In this document: positions 11,090-20,618 of the stretch, in pieces | Layout: every line of letters starts with the position of its first letter | Numbering within the stretch: the stretch's first letter is position 1 | NCBI GenBank assembly: GCA_022559845.1 | Contig: CM040126.1 | Coordinates: 49,780,458 to 49,844,457 of the forward strand | Reading direction: 5' to 3' | Source of the DNA: Amorphophallus konjac | Taxonomy: Eukaryota; Streptophyta; Magnoliopsida; Alismatales; Araceae | Length of the DNA: 64,000 nucleotides | Position numbers and translations under genes: made by a program | Notes under the pieces: generated by a model | What the model was told of the DNA's origin: nothing | The model's input: only the letters and a program-made list of their open reading frames with translations | The model's database searches: none

Positions 11090-11395
11090 GGGGTGCGTTG
11101 GCCAAAAGTCGTGGTGCTGGCTGACCACCGAGATGCCACTGAAGACGTGTCGGCTAACCGCTGAGGTGTGTAGCCGCAAGTTAAAGCTGGCTAACTGCTG
11201 AGGTGTCGCCAAAGATGTGCCGGCTAACCGCTGAGGTGTGTAGCCGCGCATGTTGATGTGTCGGCTGACTGCTGAGGTATGTCGCCGAATGTGGAAGGTG
11301 GCTACTTGCTGACTTGTGATAGCCAAGGTTGATGTAGACCAACCCTTAGAGCATGTTGGTCTGGGTAGATGTCGGCCATACACGGGCTGAGGCAA
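11090..11395. repeat. second degenerate tandem array in E1
   Basis: Units of roughly 50-60 bp containing GTGTCGGCTAACCGCTGAGG, TGTGTAGCCGC and variants repeat five times. They lie between the first array and the coiled-coil remnant. Confidence 0.65.
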
Positions 11396-11509
11396 CTCCT
11401 TTCTTTGTTTTAGCTTCAGCTAGTGAGACTTCAAAGCTGCTTCAGAGTGTCTTGGCCCTTGGGATGGAGTGGCCGAATGGTCCTTCACTTGGTGTAGCAT
11501 CGCCAGATG

Positions 11510-11942
11510 CATGCATTTGATCTCCCGCGGGACGCTTGGACGACTGAGCTTGCGTCTTTATTGGAGGAGTTCGCCCGCCTTCGCGCTATTCAGGAGCGGA
11601 GGCGGAGGACTCAGTTGATGATTCAGCAGGAGCAACAACAGCTTTGCAAACTTCGGGCGGCCTAGGCTGAGGTGGGCGCCCTGGTCGAAGCCGCTTACGA
11701 GCGTGAGCAGGTGGCCTTCCACAGAGTGGAGGAACTTTTGTGAGGGGTCCAGGGGACTGAGAAAGAGCGCAGTCTTGCGCGTGTTGATGTAGATCCTCTG
11801 CCGTAGGCTTGAGGGGCTCCATGAGGAAGCTCTTCAGAGTAAGACTCGCCTTGCCGAGCTGAGAAGGAGCGAGTCTAGTGCTTGAGGGCTTCAACCACTT
11901 CTTATATATAGGGTCCTCGCGCCCCATTTTTGTCTGAGTTAT
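11510..11942 (+). pseudogene. E1 antisense-gene coiled-coil remnant
   Basis: The plus strand encodes a highly charged helical stretch (EEFARLRAIQERRRRTQLMI, QQEQQQLCKLRAA, then EVGALVEAAYEREQVAFHRV). It is interrupted by several stops and ends near 11910, just upstream of the conserved CCCGAG..CTCGGG hairpin. Position and orientation match the last, coiled-coil exon of the antisense gene of E2 (38417-39051), although sequence identity is low. Confidence 0.6.
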
Positions 11943-11943
11943 C

Positions 11944-11962
11944 CCCGAGGGCTTGTCTCGGG
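11944..11962 (+). terminator. conserved hairpin after the antisense gene (E1)
   Basis: CCCGAG-GGCTTGT-CTCGGG forms a six-pair stem with a seven-base loop. The same hairpin follows the antisense gene in E2 (39125-39141) and appears in E3 (23409-23427). A role in 3' end formation is inferred from position only. Confidence 0.55.
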
Positions 11963-12057
11963 CTCCATTGATGATGTTGATGAATAAAGGACCGAGTTTT
12001 GCAGTCTTGCTTCTATTCTCTTGCATGTATGCTCATCATTTTTTTTCTTTTTTTTTT

Positions 12058-12306
12058 GATCACTTTACCAACCCTACCGCCCTTTCGGGTTTTCGCCAGG
12101 ACTGGCCCCCTTTAGCTTTTTCCAGTGCGCCTTTGCGGGTTTTCACACTGAGGGGTACCCATTTTTGCCTAAGGCGCCCTTTCGGGTTTTCACCTTAGCC
12201 AGGTTAAAGCCTTTTTGCCCTTGATTGCTCCCCTAACAGAAACAACCAAGTCCGCTGGGGCCTCAATATTTTTAACCCCGTTTTTTTTCTTTTTTTTTTT
12301 TGAACC
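12058..12306 (-). ncRNA. E1 triple stem-loop cassette, distal copy
   Basis: Three stem-loops share a loop core close to CCCTTTCGGGTTTTC. Stems are CCAACCCTA/AGGACTGG (three non-canonical positions that become G-U on the minus strand), CAGTG/CACTG and CTAAGG/CCTTAG. A conserved tail (TTTTTGCCC..AAGTCCGC) ends in a T-rich run. On the element's sense (minus) strand it lies downstream of pol. Function unknown; the structural RNA call rests on covariation by eye. Confidence 0.6.
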
Positions 12307-12319
12307 TATAATGCCAAAA

Positions 12320-13440
12320 GGCAAGGAGTAGGTGTGGCACTCTCGTAGGGACGTGTGTGCCGCATAGGTGGGACAAATGGGTGGATTTGATTACCCTAGT
12401 GGGACACATTTAACCAAATCCAGAACTGAAAGTTGAACGGGTTGGCAACCCAAGAGAGGTGTGCATGTGCCAAGCCCGGTTGGGACAACAAAGGAGGAGG
12501 TTTAACAGTCCGAAAGGGACATGCGGGTTAAACCTGGAGGCCGATAGGCGAGATGGGTTGGCAGCCCGAAAGGGGCATGCATAGGCCAGACCCGAAAGGC
12601 GAAAGGAGGGGATTTGACAGCTCGGGTGGGACGTATGAATCAAATCCGTGAGCCGATAGGCAAATAGGGTTGGCAGCCTGAGGAGGCATACAAAGGCCAA
12701 GCCTGTAGAGACAAAAGAATGAACTTGACAATCCCGGTGGGATAGAGAGTCAAGTCTGAAAGCCAAGAGGCGAGATAGGTTGACAGCCCGAAAGGAGCAT
12801 GCAGAGGCCAGACCCAGAAGAAAAGGGGTGGATTTGACAGCCCTAGTAGGATGTGAGAGTCAAACCCGAAAGCTGATAGGCGAGATGAGTTGGCAGCCTG
12901 AGAGGGCATGCTGAGGCCAGACCCGGTGGGACATGTGCCAGAAGGCATGGTGGGTTGGCAGCCTGAGAGGGCATGCTGACGCCAATCCCAAGAAAGTAAA
13001 CAGAGCCGAGAGGCATGATGGGTTGGCAGCCCGAAAGAACATACTGAGGCCAATCCCAGAAGGAAAAATGAGCCGAAATGCGTGATGGGTTGGCAGCCTG
13101 AGAGAGCATACTGAGGCCAATCCCAGAAAGTAAAATGAGCCGAAAGGCATAATGGGTTGACAGCCCGAGAGAGCGTACTGAGGCCAATCCCAGAAGGAAA
13201 AATGAGCCGACAGGCATGATGGGTTGGCAGCCCGAGAGAGCATGCTGAGGCCAATCCCAGTGGGACAAAAGAGTAAGTGGGTTTAACTGCTCGGTAGAGA
13301 CATATGAGCTAAACCCGGAAGCCGATAGGCGGAATGGGTCGGCAGCCCGAAAGGGGCATGCATAGGCCGAGCCCGATGAGACAGAGTATGACAATGTCAG
13401 AACGTCGGTGGGACTAGGTGTCATAGAGCCATGGCATCAA
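12320..13440. repeat. E1 tandem array, 60-70 bp units
   Basis: About 17 units around GGGTTGGCAGCCCGAGAGAG, CATGCTGAGGCCAATCCCAG and AGCCGAAAGGCATGAT. The central units (12950-13260) are most alike. Many units carry CCCGAAAGG, the reverse complement of the CCCTTTCGGG loop core of the flanking cassettes. The long minus-strand frames across it (for example 12640-13254) are repeat-born Leu/Pro/Ser-rich artefacts. Confidence 0.85.
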
Positions 13441-13511
13441 TATGATGTATTGGTCATGATGGGGTGGAGTCATTGACTTAGAGTCACCCATAGAATAAGC
13501 AGAGAGAGATT

Positions 13512-13750
13512 TTTTTTCACATTACCAACCTCACCGCCCTTTCGGGTTTTCGCCGAGGCTGGCCCCCTTTAGCTTTTTCCGGTGCGCTCTTTCGGGTTTT
13601 TACATCGAGGGGTTGCCCATTTTTGCCCGAGGCGTCTTTCGGGTTTTCACCTCGACCGGGTCTATGGCCTTTTTGCCCTCAGCCAACCGTTGAAGGCCGA
13701 CTGAGTCCGCCGGGGTATCAGTATTTTTAACCCCATTTTTTTTTTGAACC
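13512..13750 (-). ncRNA. E1 triple stem-loop cassette, pol-proximal copy
   Basis: Same build as the copy at 12058. Loop core CCCTTTCGGGTTTTC; stems CCAACCTCA/GAGGCTGG, CGGTG/CATCG and CGAGG/CCTCG. Ends with the GTCCGCCGGGG tail and poly-T. It begins about 40 bp beyond the pol remnant on the minus strand, so it would be in the 3' UTR of the polyprotein transcript. Confidence 0.62.
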
Positions 13751-13789
13751 TTCACTGAGGAGAGGTACTGCCTTGTGAGGACTACTGTA

Positions 13790-14830
13790 GAAACTCATGC
13801 GGTGGCACATGGTAGAGCTTCATATGCTTCCCATTGAGAGGAGGGAAATGATTATCTCTTTTGTGGTCGGTGACCGTATAGGCTCCTCCCTCGTAGACCT
13901 TCTGGATGACGTAAGGCCCACGCTAATTAGGCTGGAGCTTCCCGCTTGATCTACCCGCGAGAACCTCCTTTTCTTTGACCATGACGAGATCGCCTTTCTT
14001 GAATGCCCTTTGCTTGACCAGCTTATCGTAGGCACGTGTCATGCGGGTTTGATACACTTGTAAGTGTTTGTAGGCTTTGAGTCTTTCACCTTCAAGGTTG
14101 GACAACTCTTCAAGCCTTCTTTCTATCTCGGACTGGTCTTGGCCTGGCAATCCGGCGTGCACATCAACGCGGTAAGACGCTAGCTCGATCTCCACAGGGA
14201 CCACTGCTTCGGCTCCATTGACCAAGGAGAATGGGGAGCAACCCGTGGGGGTTTTGTAAATGGTCCGATAGGCCCATAGGGCTTCGTGGACCTTTTCGCC
14301 CCAATCTCGCTTGCGGCCACCTACTACTATCTTGGACAGCAGCTTGCAGAGGGTTTTGTTGAAGGCCTCGGCCAACCCGTTAGCTTGGGGATTATAGACT
14401 GATGACGTCCTCCATTCAATATGGAATTTGGCCGCCAAAGCATAAACAGTCTTGTTCCTGAATGGCGTCCCGTTATCGGATATAATCCGGCTGGAGGTGC
14501 CGAATCTGTATAAAATGTAGTGCCGCACAAACCGGGCAACTATCTCCCCTGTAACTTCCCGTAGCGGACGGCTTCCGCCCATTTGGAGACGTAATCAGTG
14601 GCGGCCAGTATGAACTTGTGGCTTTGAGATGATGGTGGGAATGGTCCCACAATGTCCATACCCTATTCCGCGAATGGCCAAGTAGGCGCCGTTGGATGGA
14701 GCGGGTTGGGTGGTCGCCGAGGGACTGGGCCAAATGCTTGGCATTGGTGACATGTACGAGCGTATTGGTTGCAGTCTTCGTATATGGTGGGCTAATAAAA
14801 CCCCTTGAGCTTGATGCTGTTCTTCATCTT
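13790..14830 (-). pseudogene. E1 gypsy integrase, broken
   Basis: Reads CHQCQAFGPVPRRP (zinc module), a stop in place of the Trp before GMDIVGPFPPSS (first catalytic Asp), SDNGTPFRNKTVYALAAKFH (second Asp) and NPQANGLAEAFNKTL (Glu). The C-terminal region follows with GDLVMVKEKEVLAGRSS and, after a stop, RGPYV..KVYEGGAY. At least two frameshifts (near 14570 and 14340) and two stops disable it. Close in sequence to the E2 integrase at 40269-41348, so the two elements are related families. Confidence 0.85.
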
Positions 14831-15595
14831 GGCTCCTGCTTGGTGCGCGCCGCACAACCCGGAGTGGACCTCACGCATGACGGTCTTTGCTTCTTGGATG
14901 AAAGACAACGTAGGAGGACCGATCGGTCCTTTTCATGGATGAGCCTGAAGAGCAGACCGTCAATCAGCTTGTAGGACGTTACCCTGCGTAGCAGTTGCAC
15001 CCTCTGAGCCCGATCAGGAGGAAGCCAACCGTTCTTTATTTTTATGATCGGCTCACGCCAATCTTCTTCTTCTGGAGCATTCTCCTCTTGAACATTGTCG
15101 ACCTCATAGACAGTGAGGCCGGATTCTTTGTCGAGCACACTTGACATGAGCCTTCGGTGTCTGACAGTAATATTTAATTCTCCCCCAGGCGGGAGTTTTA
15201 AGTCTGTTGCTAACTTTGCCAAAGCGTCAGCCTGGGAGTTGCTGCCTCTGGGGACATGGCCTATTTCAAATAGGTAGAATTTTTCCTTGAGCCTCATGAC
15301 GGCTGCATAATAGGGAATAAGCTCCATTTTTCGGACGTCATAGACGCCTAGGATTTGTCGAATGACGAGCTGAGAATCCCCGTACACTTTGATGCACTTG
15401 ATGTCCATCTCCAGTGCCAGTTGAAGCCCAATGATTAGCGCTTCATACTCTACCTCATTATTAGTCAAGAACTTCATAAGAGCGCAAGAGTTGTGGAGAA
15501 TGCCGCCTTGTGGAGATACAAAGACTACTCCCGCGCCCGAGACAGTCTGTGAGGCCGCCTGCTCTTTTGATTGTCCGAGAAGTCGATGCATTTTT
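14824..15595 (-). pseudogene. E1 second RNase H and connector, 5'-truncated
   Basis: The frame carries GAGVVFVSPQGGILHNSC, NNEVEYEALIIGLQLALEMD, YGDSQLVIRQ and HVPRGSNSQADALAKLA, the motifs of the extra RNase H that follows the usual RT-RNase H in Tat elements. It continues to the connector before integrase. The domain start (YFDGAS-type motif), the RT, protease and Gag are missing. At about 15595 the frame runs directly into LTR sequence, which supplies an artificial N-terminus. Confidence 0.82.
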
Positions 15596-16618
15596 GTAGG
15601 GTATAACTGTAAATTATAGGACTTTGGTCTTTTACGGTCCCGGGGAGGACATTTTTGTAATTTCACCATTATAAGGGCAGAATTACATGATTGAATCGTC
15701 CTGGAACGTAAAGACTTATAAACATGGCCCGCTGAGGGGTATAATTACAAACATGGCCCGCTGAGGGGCATGATTACAAATATACCCCGTAGGGACATAA
15801 GTACAAGACCCGGGACTTACCCCTCACATGCCAAGACAAACAAAACAAACTCCTCTGGATGCTTGGTTGTGGATGTTGTAGATCATCAATCCTCTATCCT
15901 TATCCACGGGGGTCTATTTATAGAAGGCGGGAGGGCCCAGAGGGGTCGAATGAACGAATTTGTCCCAATTCTGTCAAGGTGGGGTGGCAAAAAGTCATTT
16001 TGACCCCTCTGGCCACCAAAAGGGGTTAAATGACCCTGCTGAGGGTGGCAAAATGATTTTTTGACCCCGCTGCCCCTTTTCCTCCCTTTTTTTTAACACG
16101 GGAGAGAATGGGGGGGGGGGGGTCGTGCGGCCCCGGAGGTCCCTGGCGGGGTCGCGCGGCCCCGCTGGGATGCCAGCGGGGTCCCGCGACCCCGCCAGTC
16201 CACAGCGGGGTGGCGCGACCCCCGCCGACCCCGGCGGATTGGCCGCGGCCCACTCTCGCATCCGGGAGGGGTCGTTTGACCCTCGGGCATGTGTTTTGGC
16301 CCCTCTTCGCGCCATTTTGCTCCGTTTCTGTCAACCTGAGTTGAGAAGAAGCCGTGGTGGCGCTGCGTGGGGAGGAATCTTCGCGTCCGTCCGTGCCATG
16401 TGATACACTTGCTTGGCCGCTTTGACAGGCGTGCATGCATGTCTTCCTTTTAACTTCCATTGCCGCGATGCCACTTGTGATAATATGATCGGGCCGATAG
16501 ACCCTAAATCACGGAGGTACTCCGCGGTCCGACGACATCGGCGTTACACCGTATCTTTTCCGTCGGTTGTTTCGGAATGAAATTCTCGAAGTATTTCGAG
16601 AAAATTACGGGTGCAACA
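15596..16618 (-). repeat. E1 right (5') LTR, partial
   Basis: 15597-15812 repeats the left LTR block 10275-10493. It continues through a minus-strand TATA box (15915-15922, read TATAAATA), then U3 with a G/C-run array (about 16020-16290, units like GCGGGGTCGCGCGACCCCGC), to the end GGGTGCAACA. Roughly 880 bp that should lie nearest the primer site are missing, together with the primer site itself. Confidence 0.72.
15915..15922 (-). promoter_or_regulatory. TATA box of E1 5' LTR
   Basis: TATAAATA on the minus strand between the G/C-run U3 array and the downstream LTR part, in the same position relative to these blocks as in E2 and the solo LTR. Confidence 0.55.
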
Positions 16619-16747
16619 ATATATAAGTGGGTGGTGGCTAGAGGAGGGAAGATTCTCTTTCTCTAAAACCACCGCAACCCTAGTTTGGTTCTCTCGGTGC
16701 CTTCTTCTCTTTTTCTTCCCCTGTTCTTCTGCATCCTGGCTGTAACA
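16619..16747 (+). repeat. 3' LTR of the copia element (distal part)
   Basis: From ATATATAAGTGGGTGG to GGCTGTAACA, it aligns with the last 130 bp of the copia 5' LTR (about 5115-5253) with few differences. ATATA (16748-16752) follows, matching the left target duplication. The first half of this LTR is absent; E1 abuts it. Confidence 0.82.
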
Positions 16748-16752
16748 ATATA

Positions 16753-17236
16753 CAGTGGTACCACCCACTTTCAAAAAATATATATATCGATCTGACTGCA
16801 TACTGCTTCTACTTTCCACTGTCAATCATGTCTCAACTTTTGCAGTGAAGCCATAGGTTTTATTTTAAATCAATTTCAATTATTTTTTCATGTACATATC
16901 ACTACATCCCCTGAAGATTTCTTCTTTTCAAAAATTGCAGACACTAATGACATGTCATACATGTATCTTATACAATACATCGTGAAGAGACATTGATGAC
17001 TTATACTTAATGGACCTCTTCTTTCTTTTAGAAGATAGACAAGAATCTTAATGGGATGTGTTTTCTTTTTCTTGCATATCAGTTCTGTACAAGCTGTATG
17101 GAGTATGCTTGTATTGACTTTAGGACATAACAAAGTTGTTGTGTGGATTTATGCATTCACCTGCATTTCTACAGCTGTTCTGTTTCACTGTTTGCTCATT
17201 AAGTCTACTGACTTTGACAAAGTCAACTACATGCAG
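16753..17236. other. low-repeat interval
   Basis: AT-rich sequence without recognisable domain or terminal repeats. It borders the ATATA duplication of the copia element, so it is the sequence that lay right of its insertion site, presumably beyond the LINE 3' end. Confidence 0.4.
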
Positions 17237-17354
17237 GTTCAGATTTCAATGGATGTACCATTGGATGATCCTCTGCACACAGTAAAGATGGAGCTTTTAC
17301 ACAAGCATTGCATGCCAACTGTAGGAAATGTTGGCATGTTAAACTCTTTGGGAG
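17237..17354 (+). other. possible exon A of an unidentified host gene
   Basis: An AG acceptor (TACATGCAG at 17236) precedes an open stretch encoding VQISMDVPLDDPLHTVKMEL, LHKHCMPTVGNVGMLNS. It is followed by a GT donor (GGGAG|GTTTC). The upstream 120 bp also stay open (DFDKVNYMQ). Composition looks coding, but I do not recognise the family, and joining to the later candidates is unproven. Confidence 0.3.
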
Positions 17355-17404
17355 GTTTCTTCACAATCAAGTTAGTTTCGGTTGTGAATTTCATGTACTC
17401 TTGA

Positions 17405-18035
17405 TGTGAGATTCATACACTCTTACCTTGCCCTCAAACATACACGTGTGATGTGATTTTTGAGAACTTCAATACTGTTTGTCTTTCCGGAGGAACTATC
17501 TGAATTCATGCTTTTGTAGGACAACACATTATGCAGATAGTGCTATGTACATCATTCATTGGGCAGAAATGAAAGGGGAAGTTGCATGTATGTCATTCAA
17601 CAACTGGAAAATTTAATGGATTTAATGGAAAGACATGACAAGGGAGGGTTATCAGCCCTGACAGTAGGGAGGGTTGGGGAGTAAGAGGATCATGCATGTA
17701 GTGGATAGTGAGGTTAGTTTCTATCAGATCAAATCGTGGCTGCGAGGGTCAGCAAGGGCCATGGAGAGTTAGAATGCCTTATGCTGTATCACGGAATTAT
17801 GGGAAGGGGTCTTCTTGGTGTTGTTGGGGCTGCATAAATCCCAAAATCATTTTAATACAGTTTGATATCTGAAATCTTGTATACATCCTAAACCTAACAA
17901 TCCTAGATGGTATCTATTATGGTATTTCAGAATCTCTCTCCATAATTTCATGAATATCATACTATAATATGTATATTGTTAGTTTGTCACAAATGCAGAG
18001 TTGAGAGATAGTGGAACTTCTAATATTTACTAGAA
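17405..18035. other. intron-like or intergenic interval
   Basis: AT-rich, no supported gene. Could be part of a long intron between exon-like segments at 17237 and 20265. Confidence 0.35.
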
Positions 18036-18044
18036 AATATTGAA

Positions 18045-18326
18045 GGGATTTTTGCATGAAAACCATTGTTAGAGGTGAATTTGCACAAAAATCATTTCTA
18101 GAAATACATTAGCAGACATATCACTTGGTTAATTCAAATAGTGCATAAATGCCATTTAAGTATGGTTTTTTTGCAAGTTTTTGGTAAAAAGAAGTGATAT
18201 GCGTGCAAATAAATATGGCATTTTTGCACAATTCAGATTTACACAGTGATATACCTGCAAATGCATTTCTAGGAATAGTTTTTTTTGCAAATTAACCTCT
18301 AACAATGGATTTCATGCAAAAAACCC
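18045..18326. mobile_element. Mutator-type MITE with 9-bp duplication
   Basis: 282 bp with long inverted repeats. Left GGGATTTTTGCATGAAAACC; right end read inward GGGTTTTTTGCATGAAATCC. Both continue with ATTGTTAGAGGT and CATTTCTAG blocks. A perfect 9-bp duplication AATATTGAA flanks it (18036-18044 and 18327-18335), typical of Mutator-like elements. No coding capacity. Confidence 0.85.
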
Positions 18327-18757
18327 AATATTGAATTATACTTAATTGTATATATGATTCACTGAAAGAGAACACTTTAAAAATTTCTTTCTCCATCAAT
18401 TGGCTTTATACTCTTAGCTAAATAATTATACTGTTCAGTTTGTGTATCTGCGTTCAACATTCCATGTACCTTTGTTTCATACTCTGTAAATGTTACTTTT
18501 GGCTCGTAGAAGCACTAGCTAAATGTAGTGTGTCCTGTAACTAACATTGAAAGATGGGACAGCCAAAGAGTGGCTTTACCTTCCAACAGCAAAGACAATG
18601 TCCTAGGCCTGCAGGAAACATTCTGAACTGCATTTTCTCATCTGATCAGGATAATTTTGACACATTGACAGTTAATGCCCCTTTTTGTTCTAGTCCTATT
18701 CGTTAATGATATAACTTGCTGACTATATTACATTCAACATCAATAACTGGGACTTAC

Positions 18758-18976
18758 AGAGAAATGATATGGTGCCACACTCTATACCACCCTTTTTGCA
18801 CTCTCACATGGTCTATCCAATCGGACGGTCGAGGTGAATAACTTCAGTTTGGTGCTCCTGAGTTTGGGAACACTGAAATTAAGTTTACTTTTCCTCCGTC
18901 AAATTTCAAAATCAGATGGCAGGAACATGGTGTGGCAAAGTGGGTGGTATAAAGTGTGGCACCATATCATTTCTCT
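18758..18976. mobile_element. inverted-repeat element, superfamily unclear
   Basis: 219 bp with inverted repeats of about 32 bp: AGAGAAATGATATGGTGCCA then CACT(C/T)TATACCACCC. The TIRs are nearly identical, but no target duplication is visible, so the superfamily is open. Confidence 0.7.
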
Positions 18977-19013
18977 ATTTCTAGTAGGTAAACTACCAAA
19001 GCCTTTTTGTTTT

Positions 19014-19313
19014 TGTTGAAGGCCCAAACTCAGGTCCAAAACCTAGGCATTGAGTTGAGGGAAAACACCTACAGATTTCCAGTATGGGACTAAATCTCCT
19101 GGCCCAAACCCAAATGGTTACGGTATAAGTTGCGCTAGAATAGGTAGAACAGAGTATGTCCAAAACGGATGATCGAATGGGTAGGCCCAACTCTAATACC
19201 ACCATGTTAAAGGCCTGAACTTGAATTCAAAACCTAGGTATTAAGTTGAGGAAATCCTCCATATATAGAGGGAAGGTGCCTACAGATATCTGATATGGGA
19301 CTAAAACTCAACA
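19014..19313 (-). mobile_element. TRIM (miniature LTR retrotransposon)
   Basis: A 300-bp element. LTRs at 19014 to about 19098 and 19205-19313 share TGTT(G/A)AAGGCC..., AAAACCTAGG, GAGTTGAGG, CCTACAGAT and ATATGGGACTAAA. A minus-strand initiator-Met primer site (TGGTATTAGAGTTGG, 19188-19202) sits beside the right LTR. The element is flanked by a perfect 5-bp duplication GTTTT (19009-19013 and 19314-19318). It has no coding capacity and must borrow proteins. Confidence 0.88.
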
Positions 19314-19318
19314 GTTTT

Positions 19319-20150
19319 AATGAGTAACCCACATATTACTTTACATTTATGTAGAGTCATACAACTCCTCTCTTTTCTTGTTGTCGGGGGAATAGCGAGG
19401 TGAACACCGTCTCAGTGTGGAGTTTTTTGCATAAGGATCTTTTGAGAGCTCATTGACTATTACTTGTACATTCTATTCCTTTTCATTTTAATACAATTGT
19501 GGTACTACCAAATTTCAAAAAACTATGTTATCCAGCTATCGGTTAGAAGTGTCAAAAGTAATAGGTGGTAATGATCATATTAAGGATAATAAGAGGTAAC
19601 CACTGTTTTTTAAACAGTTGTGACCTAGAACAAACTCTACGGTCTGTTGAAAAGATTGCACATATTGCATTTTCATGTCATCTTGACAAGATCTTTCTAT
19701 TTTAGATTGCATTTTATAATGGTTAATGTTAGCAGCATGGTATCTTAAACATTCTCCATGTCCATGTTGACAGCACTAGGTACACCAATGGAGTGGATGG
19801 TAGCAAGATATAGGCATGTGTGTGCCAAGGCCAATGCTCTAAAAGTAGATTTGTAAACATGATGATTTCATATCCATTGCATGAGTGTAACAAAATGGTG
19901 TATGCAATATCAGTGACATTCTTTGAGCCAAAAATATGTGCCCTACATTTGATGACACAAACTTTTGGCAGACCAACCGTCTGCAATATACATGAAATTG
20001 GATGCAGTTCCTGGTATTTTTAATTTGTCATTCATCAGGCATTTGGAAGGGATGAACTAACCCTTTGGTTACTGCTGGTATCCATGCTAACTAAAGTCAA
20101 GTTCATTGTTTTCCTAGAAGTGTTTAGCTCCAATAGACTTCACTGTCTCT
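19319..20150. other. intron-like or intergenic interval
   Basis: AT-rich sequence with no supported gene or terminal repeats. Confidence 0.35.
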
Positions 20151-20264
20151 AACCGTCTGTTTTGAATGTTGCAATATCATGTAACTTTCTGACCATCTGT
20201 TGTGAATGTTGCAATCTCATGTAACTTTCTGACCATCTGTTTTGAATGTTGCAATCTCATGCAG
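20151..20264. repeat. three 40-bp tandem units ending at an AG acceptor
   Basis: Units of the form AACTTTCTGACCATCTGTTT plus TGAATGTTGCAATCTCATGT repeat about 2.9 times. The last ends CTCATGCAG, which could serve as 3' splice site for exon-like segment B. Confidence 0.8.
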
Positions 20265-20328
20265 AGAAGTTAGATCATTTCATGGGAAAGGGAAGGGCAT
20301 CCCACAGTCACTCCGTGCATTTGTGAGG
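20265..20328 (+). other. possible exon B of an unidentified host gene
   Basis: After CATGCAG the frame encodes EVRSFHGKGKGIPQSLRAFV, ending AGG|GTTTTA. It may extend to 20353 (GAAG|GTTCC). The basic content and splice-like borders suggest an exon, but its phase does not fit segment C well. Confidence 0.28.
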
Positions 20329-20469
20329 GTTTTATCAGCTAAATCAATTGAAGGTTCCACCCTTTTTTCCTTAATTTTTTATTTCCAGCTCTTCAGAAAG
20401 AGTCATCTCAATTATTACTATCTTTATGCTTTCTTGCTGATTGTTAAAACTTAAAACTTGCATCTTCAG

Positions 20470-20618
20470 AGCTGAAAGAAATGTGCAGTGAAGCATCTGA
20501 GAATGATGGCCGACTAGCCCGACGCCCTTTAAGGAGCAAAAGTAGGGAGATCGAGGCCCATTGCATCTTACTCTCACGCATTCAGTCCATGATTCAGGAT
20601 TATAATGCTTCCATTGAG
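20470..20618 (+). other. possible exon C of an unidentified host gene
   Basis: Between CATCTTCAG and a donor GAG|GTAGAT the frame encodes LKEMCSEASENDGRLARRPL, RSKSREIEAHCILLSRIQSM and IQDYNASIE, without stops. The strong acceptor and donor make it the best of the three candidates. Family not recognised. Confidence 0.33.

Noticed and set aside
12640..13424. Overlapping minus-strand frames of about 200 codons with LSGCQP repeats
   Set aside because: Products of the 60-70 bp tandem array in E1. The three phases give equally long repeats, so no coding selection is indicated.
12330..13430. CRISPR-like repeat array
   Set aside because: Units are contiguous and degenerate without unique spacers, and the context is a plant retrotransposon.
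9398..16618. E1 as a complete nested insertion with target duplication
   Set aside because: Bases left of 9398 (TGTTG) do not match those right of 16618 (ATATA), and both LTRs have deletions. Therefore annotated as truncated.
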